Part shown: in pieces, positions 5,940-12,367 of the stretch
Layout of the letters: each line of letters opens with the position of its first letter
Numbering within the stretch: the first letter of the stretch is position 1
NCBI GenBank assembly: GCA_027531445.1
Contig: JAPZRK010000100.1
Location: forward strand, 1-13,861
DNA from: Leptospira sp.
GTDB lineage: Bacteria > Spirochaetota > Leptospiria > Leptospirales > Leptospiraceae
Reading direction: 5' to 3'
DNA: 13,861 nucleotides
Program-made: the position numbers and the translations under genes
The notes under the pieces: model-generated
Seen by the model: only the letters and a program-made list of their open reading frames with translations
Databases searched by the model: none
What the model was told of the DNA's origin: nothing

Positions 5940-6581
5940 TTATTGATCAATTCTGGATTTCTTAGAAATGATTGCAATGTGTTTGTCTATCCCATGATCA
6001 CTATTTTTATAATCAATTTCAAAGATTTTCTCTATTTGAAAATTGTTTGATATGAGAATTGAGGAGATTTCTTTCAATTCGTGATAAAAAAAATAAAGTA
6101 TTCGGTTATCTTTTCCTACTTTGATTCCAGATTGATTTGGGTTTCCTTCCACGAAGCTTAAATATAACATTCCATTTGTATGTAATGATTCAGTTAGTTT
6201 GGGAACAAGTGTGATGATTTCTGATTTGGATAAATAAGGTAAACAAAAACCTGAGATGATTCCTTGGACTTGCTTCTTTAGTGGCAAGAATTTTCTAATA
6301 TCAGACAAAGTAAACTTGCAAGAAGGATTGTTCTTTCTTGCTAAAACAAGCATCTTTTCGGCAATATCCATTCCCTCAATCACCAAATCATTTCGTTTTC
6401 TGTGAATATAGTTTGTAATATTGCCTGGACCGCATCCTAGTTCTAGAACTTTTGAATTCTTTTCCAATTGATAACAAAAAAAATCATAAGTTTCATTATA
6501 AAGAGGAAAATTCATAAATTTCTCCTCATATAATTCTGCGATATCATTCCAAGTTTGGAAAGTTTCTATAAAATCTTCCAT
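5940..6581 (-). CDS. Class I SAM-dependent methyltransferase
   Basis: A 213-residue cytosolic protein with the Rossmann-type methyltransferase fold. Motif I is Val-Leu-Glu-Leu-Gly-Cys-Gly-Pro-Gly-Asn at 45-54, the acidic end of strand 2 is Asp72 in Gly-Met-Asp-Ile-Ala, and Leu-Ser-Asp-Ile-Arg at about 93-97 fits the adenine-binding loop. Ile-Ser-Gly-Phe-Cys-Leu-Pro-Tyr-Leu follows at strand 4. The N-terminus (Thr-Trp-Asn-Asp-Ile-Ala-Glu-Leu-Tyr-Glu-Glu) matches small-molecule methyltransferases of the Methyltransf_25 type. The substrate cannot be read from sequence. ATG at 6581 has only a weak AAG upstream. The two copies of a 10-base direct repeat in front may belong to its control region. 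It heads a likely unit with the ABM protein. Confidence 0.8.
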   Translation of the reverse strand: MEDFIETFQTWNDIAELYEEKFMNFPLYNETYDFFCYQLEKNSKVLELGCGPGNITNYIHRKRNDLVIEGMDIAEKMLVLARKNNPSCKFTLSDIRKFLPLKKQVQGIISGFCLPYLSKSEIITLVPKLTESLHTNGMLYLSFVEGNPNQSGIKVGKDNRILYFFYHELKEISSILISNNFQIEKIFEIDYKNSDHGIDKHIAIISKKSRIDQ

Positions 6582-6609
6582 TTTTATGAAATACTTAATT
6601 TATCTGAAA

Positions 6610-6646
6610 TATAGCCAAACATAGTTTAATTGAATGTATAGCCAAA
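6610..6646 (-). promoter_or_regulatory. Direct repeat TATAGCCAAA x2 upstream of the methyltransferase gene
   Basis: TATAGCCAAA occurs at 6610-6619 and 6637-6646, starts 27 bases apart, in the 111-base gap before the methyltransferase gene. On the minus strand the proximal copy contains TATATT, a possible -10 box about 35 bases before ATG. The repeats could be a tandem operator; this rests on pattern only. Confidence 0.3.
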
Positions 6647-6692
6647 AAATTCAGACGGTCATGAAAACTTGTAATGGAACTATCTTTCAGTC

Positions 6693-8357
6693 TCAATAGC
6701 TTCCTCCAGCACCGCCTCCACCGGAAGAACCGCCTCCAAAGCTACCACTACTGCTAGAGGAAGAACTCCCACCTCCACTCGAACTACTTGAAGAGCTTCT
6801 TTGTAACTGAGGGATGGTTAGTCGGTCTGATCCCGAATGGCCACAGTTTTTACAAGAACGGTGAACTTCCACTGAGCCCGGACTATCGTAGTCGGCATCT
6901 CGTATGATTTTACTGCTTGTAACTATGGATGTACGAGAATCACATTTTAGGCATCTAGCAATTTTAATAAATGATGTTCCGTTATATTCATACTCGGGAT
7001 CTATATTTACATATTTTAAAATCAGACTATGGCTTGCTGGACAGATAAATACATCATAGTCGACGGATTTTAAATACTCTTCGGCTATCTGGCCTTTTTT
7101 TAAGAATTCATCATCTTCCTCTTCAGAAAGTTTTCTCATTTGTTGCTGACAAGTACTACAGGTTCTAGGTTCGTCTCGAATCACTTGTAACCTTTTTCGT
7201 AGAATGCGCATCTTTCCCTTTGTGGAAGACTCTGACCAAAAACAGAAGGGAAAAAACAAAAGGAAGGGCGGGGCAACGTAAGTAGCTTCTGGGCTTTTTG
7301 CGATAAAACCTTGGATAAACACGGTTAGAGCAATGGTTCCAAAGAAGTAAGCCGCATAGTAGATATATGTAAAATACTTTAAGTAAAAATCATATTTCTT
7401 ATAAGGATCTTTAAAGGCATTTGCTTTGGAATCAAAAACTCTTTTGATTGCAAAAAGAACACCTAACAAGAAGACGGAAATGATAGAATGTAAAATCAGA
7501 GAGGATTGGAAACGTGAATTCTCTACGTCTTTGTGATATTCTTCTGCTAGCGATTTTTCCTCAGCCGACAAAGTGTAACGATCATATTCTGATTCGGAAA
7601 TTGCGCGGCTGAGCGTGATTTTTTCTTCGTCACTCAATTGAGCGTAGGATTTGCCTTTGTAGTCTCTATAGAATTCACTCAGTCTGGGGTCAAGGGGGGA
7701 CTCTTCCTGATTTGCCTCTTCGGAAAAAGCTACATCTGCATTAGGATTTTCCGTAGGAAGATCAGATGGAAAGATAGTCGTTCCACTGTTAGTAGAAGAA
7801 TCAGAAATTTCGTTTTGTAACAGATCTTCGGCGGAAATGGACGGATTTTCCATTCTGCGAACCAAGGCTAAAACCGTATCATGGTGGCCTTTCGAAAAAT
7901 TCCCAGCTTTGAAAGCAGGTATAGCATAGTAATCGATGATGCGCTTTACAATCGCATCGGGTAGATCTCCTTCCAATCCATAGCCGATTTCGATTTCAAT
8001 TCTTCTTTGGTCGATAACGTGGAGAACGAGTATCCCATTGTCTTTTCCTTTTTTTCCGATGCCCCAAGCGTTAAACAAAGCGACTGCAAAGTCTTTCGGA
8101 ATGATCTCCCCAATGCTCGGCAAAATTACGACGGCAATCTCGGCCCCAGTTTTTGCTTCGTGGAAAGTGATGATAGCATTGATTTCAATTTCATTGTTTA
8201 GTATGCCAGCACTGTCTTGTATCCAGGAACTTCTTTCGACGCGAGGGTTGGGAACTTTGGCGACTTCTTTGTTTAAGTCATCTATGGAAGTTCCACATTT
8301 CGCCAAAAACAAAAACACAAAGCCAATCGAGAGCAGTTGACGGTTAAGAAAGTGCAT
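6693..8357 (-). CDS. TPM-domain membrane lipoprotein with Cys-pair region and Ser/Gly tail
   Basis: A 554-residue protein from ATG 8357; the frame could open at TTG 8417, but the ATG gives a lipoprotein signal (Met-His-Phe-Leu-Asn-Arg, hydrophobic core, Phe-Leu-Ala-Lys-Cys21). Residues 44-170 are a TPM domain (YgcG/TLP18.3/Psb32): Trp-Ile-Gln-Asp-Ser-Ala-Gly-Ile-Leu, Thr-Gly-Ala-Glu-Ile-Ala-Val-Val, Lys-Gly-Lys-Asp-Asn-Gly-Ile-Leu and Glu-Ile-Gly-Tyr-Gly-Leu-Glu-Gly. An acidic linker follows, then hydrophobic segments near 287-306, 328-352 and 362-375. After these come CxxC pairs (400/403, 469/472, 502/505) with an extra Cys439, consistent with zinc binding. The tail (521-554) is Ser runs then Gly-Gly-Gly-Ser-Ser, typical of TPM proteins. 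TPM domains bind Ca and some show phosphatase activity; membrane-protein repair has been proposed. The role here is unknown. No strong ribosome site is visible. Confidence 0.8.
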   Translation of the reverse strand: MHFLNRQLLSIGFVFLFLAKCGTSIDDLNKEVAKVPNPRVERSSWIQDSAGILNNEIEINAIITFHEAKTGAEIAVVILPSIGEIIPKDFAVALFNAWGIGKKGKDNGILVLHVIDQRRIEIEIGYGLEGDLPDAIVKRIIDYYAIPAFKAGNFSKGHHDTVLALVRRMENPSISAEDLLQNEISDSSTNSGTTIFPSDLPTENPNADVAFSEEANQEESPLDPRLSEFYRDYKGKSYAQLSDEEKITLSRAISESEYDRYTLSAEEKSLAEEYHKDVENSRFQSSLILHSIISVFLLGVLFAIKRVFDSKANAFKDPYKKYDFYLKYFTYIYYAAYFFGTIALTVFIQGFIAKSPEATYVAPPFLLFFPFCFWSESSTKGKMRILRKRLQVIRDEPRTCSTCQQQMRKLSEEEDDEFLKKGQIAEEYLKSVDYDVFICPASHSLILKYVNIDPEYEYNGTSFIKIARCLKCDSRTSIVTSSKIIRDADYDSPGSVEVHRSCKNCGHSGSDRLTIPQLQRSSSSSSSGGGSSSSSSSGSFGGGSSGGGGAGGSY

Positions 8358-8472
8358 ATCTAAAATTGCGAACTGCTGGAAAGTTTGAACAGTTTTTTTT
8401 ACCGCACATGGTCGCAAAATGACTCGTATTCTTTTTCCGTTTCGCAGATGAATAGTTGAAACGGAGTATTTT

Positions 8473-8862
8473 ATGCAAATTATCTTTTCTCAAATCAAAT
8501 GGATCATGATCGTATCAGGTGCGATTACGTGTTCGATGTTGCTTGCGACCTTTTCGCCGGAGCTGAATTTAAAGTTAACCTTTGGTTCTAATGTAGAGGG
8601 CGAGCTAGCGGTAATGATTGTTCGAAACTGGGGAGCTTTGATTGCGCTTGTAGGTGCGATGCTCATTTATGGTGCGTATTCGCAAGCGAATCGTTCCTTG
8701 GCATTGGTTGTGGCTTCCATTAGCAAATCGGCTTTTGTGGCTCTCAATTTGATCTATGGTCAGGCCTACCTTTCGGTTTCTCTGCCTGCTCTTGTTTTTG
8801 ATTCCATCCTCGTTGTCTTATTTTTGAGCTATTTGGCTTGGGAGCGAAAGGGTGGGAAATAA
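8473..8862 (+). CDS. Four-helix membrane protein, uncharacterised
   Basis: A 129-residue integral membrane protein with four hydrophobic stretches, about 8-28, 44-67, 74-96 and 100-122. Conserved-looking features are Val-Ser-Gly-Ala-Ile-Thr-Cys in helix 1, Phe-Gly-Ser-Asn-Val-Glu-Gly before helix 2, and Val-Arg-Asn-Trp-Gly-Ala-Leu-Ile-Ala-Leu-Val-Gly-Ala-Met in helix 2. This pattern recurs in a widespread group of small membrane proteins with no known function. GGAG lies 6 bases before the ATG. It is divergent from the TPM lipoprotein gene (115 bases between starts) and 85 bases upstream of another small membrane protein, so it may open the ECF42 cluster or be separate from it. Confidence 0.75.
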   Translation: MQIIFSQIKWIMIVSGAITCSMLLATFSPELNLKLTFGSNVEGELAVMIVRNWGALIALVGAMLIYGAYSQANRSLALVVASISKSAFVALNLIYGQAYLSVSLPALVFDSILVVLFLSYLAWERKGGK

Positions 8863-8918
8863 AAAATAAAAATTGAAAAAAATCTCAGACCCTTGTCCTA
8901 TTTTTTAAACATGGATTG

Positions 8919-8943
8919 TCCTCCTAAAAACAAAACAGGAGGA
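8919..8943 (+). promoter_or_regulatory. Hairpin that hides the ribosome site of the next gene
   Basis: TCCTCCT (8919-8925) is an exact complement of AGGAGGA (8937-8943), the very strong ribosome site 4 bases before ATG 8948. The loop is AAAAACAAAAC, 11 unstructured bases. A G-U pair may extend the stem to 8. In the mRNA the entire ribosome site would be paired, giving a translational on/off switch or a dampener. A possible -35 TTGAAA lies at 8873-8878, but no convincing -10 follows. Confidence 0.55.
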
Positions 8944-8947
8944 TTCT

Positions 8948-9367
8948 ATGAAAAAGAATCTCATTACATTTATTTCCAGCTTTTTGCTACTTTCGGTGTT
9001 CGAAACGATCATCAATCAACTTTTGTTGAAAGATACTTACAGCTCCTTAAAAGAGATTTGGCGTTCACCCGAAGAACTGGCAAGTAAGGCTCCAATTTTT
9101 TTGGCAATTTATCTCGTCCATAGCCTTGCGTTTACCTTCCTTTTCAATCAATTGGAAAAGGATCTGGATTGGAAGAAAGGATTGTCAATTGGCATCACGC
9201 TTGGTTTGTTATCAAGATTCTGGTATGCCTATACAAATTACATTGTGTTGCCAATCCCAAATGCACTTGCCTTTCAGTGGTTTTTTTATGGCCTAATGGA
9301 ACTGTCGTTAATCGGAGCGATTGTAGGTGGAATTTTAAATAAATTGAATCATGAAGGAAAAAAATAA
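8948..9367 (+). CDS. Four-helix membrane protein in the ECF42 cluster
   Basis: A 139-residue integral membrane protein with hydrophobic stretches at about 6-25, 49-66, 78-102 and 110-130. Trp-Arg-Ser-Pro-Glu-Glu-Leu precedes helix 2, and helix 3 starts with Gly-Leu-Ser-Ile-Gly-Ile-Thr-Leu-Gly-Leu followed by Tyr-Ala-Tyr-Thr-Asn-Tyr. The fourth helix ends Ile-Val-Gly-Gly-Ile-Leu-Asn-Lys, with a positive tail that should lie in the cytoplasm. I do not recognise a named family with certainty. Its ribosome site is perfect (AGGAGGA) but can be sequestered by a hairpin. The stop overlaps the ATG of the YCII-like gene by one base (TAATG), so it is in one operon with that gene and the sigma factor, and may be a target or helper of that regulatory unit. 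Confidence 0.75.
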   Translation: MKKNLITFISSFLLLSVFETIINQLLLKDTYSSLKEIWRSPEELASKAPIFLAIYLVHSLAFTFLFNQLEKDLDWKKGLSIGITLGLLSRFWYAYTNYIVLPIPNALAFQWFFYGLMELSLIGAIVGGILNKLNHEGKK

Positions 9368-9714
9368 TGAAAGAGTTCATTCTGCTATTTAGAAATCGTA
9401 CAGGTGAAAATGGTTATATCCTTTCACCAGAAGAAATGAAAGAGACCATGCCAAAATGGGAATCATGGATTGGCGAAGTCATTCAAAGTGGAAAATTTGT
9501 CGCAACACAACCGCTAGACTTTGAAGGGAAAATCGTCCGCAATTCGGGTATAACCGATGGCCCATATGTCGAAGTAAAAGAGATTTTAGCAGGTTACTTG
9601 ATATGCAAAGCAGAATCTATGGAAGACGCTTTGGCTATCAGTAAAAAGTGTCCCATATTAGATTATGAACATGGTAGTGTCGAAGTAAGAGCTATCAGTC
9701 CATTTTCGATTTGA
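9367..9714 (+). CDS. YCII/DGPF-family protein (ECF42 partner)
   Basis: A 115-residue cytosolic protein of the YCII-related superfamily (dimeric alpha+beta barrel). It begins Lys-Glu-Phe-Ile-Leu-Leu-Phe-Arg, then Leu-Ser-Pro-Glu-Glu-Met and Trp-Glu-Ser-Trp-Ile, Gly-Lys-Phe-Val-Ala-Thr-Gln-Pro-Leu, and the signature Ile-Thr-Asp-Gly-Pro-Tyr (62-67), which is DGPF in most members with Tyr for Phe here. Then come Val-Lys-Glu-Ile-Leu-Ala-Gly-Tyr and the C-terminal Gly-Ser-Val-Glu-Val-Arg. DGPF proteins are typically encoded next to ECF42 sigma factors and are often their regulon members; exact chemistry is unknown. The 1-base overlap with the gene before and 4-base overlap (TTGA) with the sigma gene point to tight co-translation. 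Confidence 0.88.
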   Translation: MKEFILLFRNRTGENGYILSPEEMKETMPKWESWIGEVIQSGKFVATQPLDFEGKIVRNSGITDGPYVEVKEILAGYLICKAESMEDALAISKKCPILDYEHGSVEVRAISPFSI

Positions 9715-10958
9715 ACCGACAAAACAAATTACCTCAAGAATTTGATCATCTTTTTCGAACGGAAGCGAGAAAGATGATCGCCGTACTTGTGAAGTTATAC
9801 GGATTCCATCGATTGGACTTGGTGGAAGATATTGTACAGGATACATTTTTATCTGCACTCGATTCGTGGACGTTGAATGAGTTGCCTCAAAATCCATCAG
9901 CTTGGCTCTACGCTGTCGCCAAAAACAAAATCATAAATCAGATCAAACGAGAGAATAACTATGAAAAAAAAATCAAAGAAAACATAGGTATCTTTTCGCT
10001 TGAATACACTGTCCTTTCAAAAATGGAAGAAGCGAAGAATGAAATAGAAGATACACAACTAAAGATGTTTTTTCGAATCTGTAATCCTGAAATTCAAGAT
10101 GACTCCCAAGTGGCTCTCGCGTTAAAAACCTTGTGTGCATTTAGTATCGATGATATTGCCAGATCATTTTTAGTTTCCAAAGATACGATAAACAAACGTT
10201 TGTTTCGTGCAAGGGAGAAAATTAGAGAATCAAAAATGGAACTCGCCTTTCCTGAGCCCAATTTGATACAAGAAAGGACCAATCGCGTTCTAAAGTGTAT
10301 CTATTTGCTTTTTAATCTTGGTTACTACTCATATTCTAACGACACCGTTTTGAAAAAAGATCTTTGTTTGGAAGCGATGAGATTGACCGTTCTGCTAACA
10401 GAAAATGAAAAAACTAATTTACCGAATGTAAACGCACTTCTATCGCTTATGTGTTATCACAGTTCGCGCTTTGAAAGTCGAGTTTCAGAAAATGGCGAAA
10501 TCTTTACTTTGGATGAACAGGACAAAACGAAATGGTCCAAAGATTTAATCGAAAGAGGGCATTATTACCTTTCTAAATCAATCAGCGAAAGCAATGGTGA
10601 GTATCAAATTCAGGCCATGATTGCATATTTGCATACGATCGAGGATTCTCCTTCAAAATGGTCGCATTTACTGGGATTGTTTGATAAACTTTTTGAAATC
10701 AGTCAAAGCCCAATTGTAGCTATGAACCGAGCATATGTTCAAAGTAAGGTGCTTGGTGAAGAGTTTGCTCTGAAAGAACTATTACAAATCAAAGGATTAG
10801 AGAACAATCATTTGTATCATTTGTTATTATCAAAATTGTATCAAACAAAGGACTTGGATCTAGCAAAACATCACCTCAATGTTTGTATTCAATATTGTCC
10901 TTCTGATTTAGAAAGAAACATCATTAAAGATAAAATGAAATCATTGATCGATAAATAA
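9711..10958 (+). CDS. ECF42-type RNA polymerase sigma factor with C-terminal extension (DUF6596/TPR-like)
   Basis: A 415-residue sigma factor. Region 2 (about 12-80) shows His-Leu-Phe-Arg-Thr-Glu, Leu-Val-Glu-Asp-Ile-Val-Gln-Asp-Thr-Phe, then Pro-Ser-Ala-Trp-Leu-Tyr-Ala-Val-Ala-Lys-Asn-Lys. Region 4 (about 130-175) has Phe-Ser-Ile-Asp-Asp-Ile-Ala-Arg-Ser-Phe-Leu-Val-Ser and Asn-Lys-Arg-Leu-Phe-Arg-Ala-Arg-Glu-Lys-Ile-Arg. Beyond that lies the long extension: Val-Leu-Lys-Cys-Ile-Tyr-Leu-Leu-Phe-Asn-Leu-Gly-Tyr (DUF6596), Leu-Asp-Glu-Gln-Asp-Lys-Thr-Lys-Trp, and TPR-like helices to the end. Such extensions replace anti-sigma factors in ECF42. Start: TTG 9711 overlaps the YCII stop (TTGA), and keeps Leu-Phe-Arg of region 2, which a start at the next Met would lose. 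No anti-sigma gene is nearby. It ends 2 bases from the convergent DUF1826 gene. Confidence 0.9.
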   Translation: MNRQNKLPQEFDHLFRTEARKMIAVLVKLYGFHRLDLVEDIVQDTFLSALDSWTLNELPQNPSAWLYAVAKNKIINQIKRENNYEKKIKENIGIFSLEYTVLSKMEEAKNEIEDTQLKMFFRICNPEIQDDSQVALALKTLCAFSIDDIARSFLVSKDTINKRLFRAREKIRESKMELAFPEPNLIQERTNRVLKCIYLLFNLGYYSYSNDTVLKKDLCLEAMRLTVLLTENEKTNLPNVNALLSLMCYHSSRFESRVSENGEIFTLDEQDKTKWSKDLIERGHYYLSKSISESNGEYQIQAMIAYLHTIEDSPSKWSHLLGLFDKLFEISQSPIVAMNRAYVQSKVLGEEFALKELLQIKGLENNHLYHLLLSKLYQTKDLDLAKHHLNVCIQYCPSDLERNIIKDKMKSLIDK

Positions 10959-10960
10959 AA

Positions 10961-11584
10961 TTACAAACAATCCATTCGTAACACAAGTCTAGGTTTATCC
11001 GGTATAGGGGATCTGTGAATAGCACCATATCCTCGATTACCGGGATATGCTTCCCCTTTTAACAAACAAACATGGCCAGGTGCAACTCTTTGTATTTTGG
11101 ATGTGTCAGGAACGAGGTGGTCATTCCTTCCGCAACCGAGATGGGTTCTATCGCAGTCTTCTTCCTCTACCCATTCAGTGCCGATTCCGACATAGGTAGT
11201 GATTAAACGAATCGGCACAAAATCTACATGAAATAAAGGACATTGAACTGTTGTTACCCGGGATAGGCCTATTTGGATTTTTTTATTTCCATTTAGCTTT
11301 TGAAAGATGGATTGAAGTTTGTCTACATCCTCTAAAAAAAGAGACTCACCTGGAAGCTGTGACCTTCGATTCATTCTTAAATGATCTCGGTGACCTTCTG
11401 GCAATTCTACACATAGATTTGCATATTCAAAAAGGGAATCGTGTAAAGATCTTTCCCATATAACTAGGTTTATTTCTGGGTTGAGAATTTGATCTACATC
11501 CTCCGCAGAAGAGATGACCAAATGTCTGGATGTTTTGGAAAGTGTCTCGTATGGCATTAAATGCAACAATGTTGCATATGACAT
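10961..11584 (-). CDS. DUF1826-family protein
   Basis: A 207-residue cytosolic protein matching DUF1826. Key blocks are Asn-Leu-Val-Ile-Trp-Glu-Arg-Ser-Leu (about 39-47), Cys-Pro-Leu-Phe-His-Val-Asp-Phe-Val-Pro-Ile-Arg-Leu-Ile (about 114-127), Gly-Thr-Glu-Trp-Val, Cys-Asp-Arg-Thr, Gly-His-Val-Cys-Leu-Leu-Lys-Gly-Glu and Gly-Ala-Ile-His-Arg-Ser-Pro near the end. The conserved His-x-Asp and His residues suggest a metal site like that of cupin-type oxygenases; that is inference. In other bacteria DUF1826 genes have been noted near COG0523 metallochaperones and linked to zinc homeostasis. ATG 11584 is used; Met10 (11557) is an alternative, and neither has a clear ribosome site. A 17-bp palindrome spans codons 3-8 (11561-11577), so if 11557 is the true start the palindrome lies in the promoter. 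Confidence 0.85.
   Translation of the reverse strand: MSYATLLHLMPYETLSKTSRHLVISSAEDVDQILNPEINLVIWERSLHDSLFEYANLCVELPEGHRDHLRMNRRSQLPGESLFLEDVDKLQSIFQKLNGNKKIQIGLSRVTTVQCPLFHVDFVPIRLITTYVGIGTEWVEEEDCDRTHLGCGRNDHLVPDTSKIQRVAPGHVCLLKGEAYPGNRGYGAIHRSPIPDKPRLVLRMDCL
11561..11577. promoter_or_regulatory. 17-bp palindrome, candidate Fur/Zur-family operator
   Basis: ATGCAACA-a-TGTTGCAT is a perfect 8-1-8 palindrome containing the 7-1-7 geometry used by Fur-family repressors such as Zur and PerR. It lies at the start of the DUF1826 gene, in the divergent interval with the lipoprotein methyltransferase. A second palindrome, AGTTGCAACT (11587-11596), lies 9 bases away and repeats the GTTGCA half-site twice. 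Which regulator binds is unknown; the Zur idea rests on geometry and on the DUF1826 context. Confidence 0.5.
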
Positions 11585-11644
11585 TCAGTTGCAACTAATT
11601 TTTCTCTGTCAGACTTTTTTTGGTTACTTTCTATAAGTTTTCGA

Positions 11645-11650
11645 TACAAT
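11645..11650 (+). promoter_or_regulatory. Possible -10 box giving a leaderless transcript
   Basis: TACAAT (5/6 consensus) lies 7 bases before ATG 11658. With TTGGTT at 11620-11625 the spacer would be 19, longer than ideal. If used, transcription would begin at or next to the ATG, fitting the absence of a ribosome site there. Confidence 0.25.
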
Positions 11651-11657
11651 ACCGATT

Positions 11658-12365
11658 ATGAGCCCAAATATTTTTTTAAATCTAATTTTGAAACTGACGA
11701 TTCTTTGTTTGAACTTCTTTCTAATTGGAACTTTGTTTCATTGTTCGCATAGCAAACATTCTGGAAGAGCAAACCAACACATGCACCAAACACCTACGAA
11801 TGAACTAATCCAAATGTTTGAATCTAAAGAACGAGATGAATTTCAAGCACCTGAAAAAGTAATCCAATTTTTGGGCAATTTAAAGGACAAGAAGGTCATT
11901 GACATCGGTGCTGGAAGTGGTTATTTTACATTCCGTTTTGCAAAAAAAGGAGCCTTCGTGATCGCAGGAGATGTTAATGACGAGTTTTTGGATCATATCA
12001 ATTCCAGAAAGTCCAAGGAAGATTTTTCTCCAGGCACGATCACAACGAGAAAATTAAGTTATGATTCACCTAAACTAAGTAATGCTGAGGTGGATATTGT
12101 ATTTATTTGTAATGTCTATCATCATATGGAAAATCGAATTGAATATCTCACATTACTCCACAAAGGTCTTAAAAAAGAAGGAAAGATCGTTATCGTTGAT
12201 TTTCCCAAAAATGATAAAACAATACCATTCGGCGGTCCACCTTTGGAGATGCGAGTTTCAGAAACAGAAGCGAAAGAGGAATTGGAAAAAGCCGGATTTA
12301 AAGTAAAAAAGGTCGATAGCAAACTTCTACCATACCAATATATTTTGGAAGCTAAGATGCAATAG
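11658..12365 (+). CDS. Lipid-anchored class I SAM-dependent methyltransferase, His-rich N-terminus
   Basis: A 235-residue protein. Residues 1-28 form a long hydrophobic signal ending Gly-Thr-Leu-Phe-His-Cys29, a likely lipoprotein signal though His at -1 is unusual. The mature start is rich in histidine (28, 31, 34, 41, 43), as in metal-binding tethers. The enzyme part follows: Glu-Leu-Ile-Gln-Met-Phe-Glu-Ser-Lys-Glu-Arg-Asp, motif I Val-Ile-Asp-Ile-Gly-Ala-Gly-Ser-Gly-Tyr (80-89), Asp105 at strand 2, Val-Tyr-His-His (about 154-157), and Ile-Val-Asp-Phe at strand 5. This matches a family of methyltransferases often predicted to be exported. No ribosome site precedes ATG 11658; a cytosolic start at ATG 11781 behind GGAAGAG is the alternative and would remove the signal and most histidines. 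Substrate unknown. It ends 2 bases from the convergent thioesterase gene. Confidence 0.75.
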   Translation: MSPNIFLNLILKLTILCLNFFLIGTLFHCSHSKHSGRANQHMHQTPTNELIQMFESKERDEFQAPEKVIQFLGNLKDKKVIDIGAGSGYFTFRFAKKGAFVIAGDVNDEFLDHINSRKSKEDFSPGTITTRKLSYDSPKLSNAEVDIVFICNVYHHMENRIEYLTLLHKGLKKEGKIVIVDFPKNDKTIPFGGPPLEMRVSETEAKEELEKAGFKVKKVDSKLLPYQYILEAKMQ

Positions 12366-12367
12366 GC

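Noticed and set aside
8358..8417. TTG start 20 codons upstream for the TPM protein
   Set aside because: It would bury the lipoprotein signal behind a polar stretch; ATG 8357 gives a normal signal peptide.
8911..9087. Possible leader peptide starting at ATG 8911 across the ribosome-site hairpin
   Set aside because: No ribosome site precedes it and the frame runs through the membrane gene as a shadow with no protein-like pattern.
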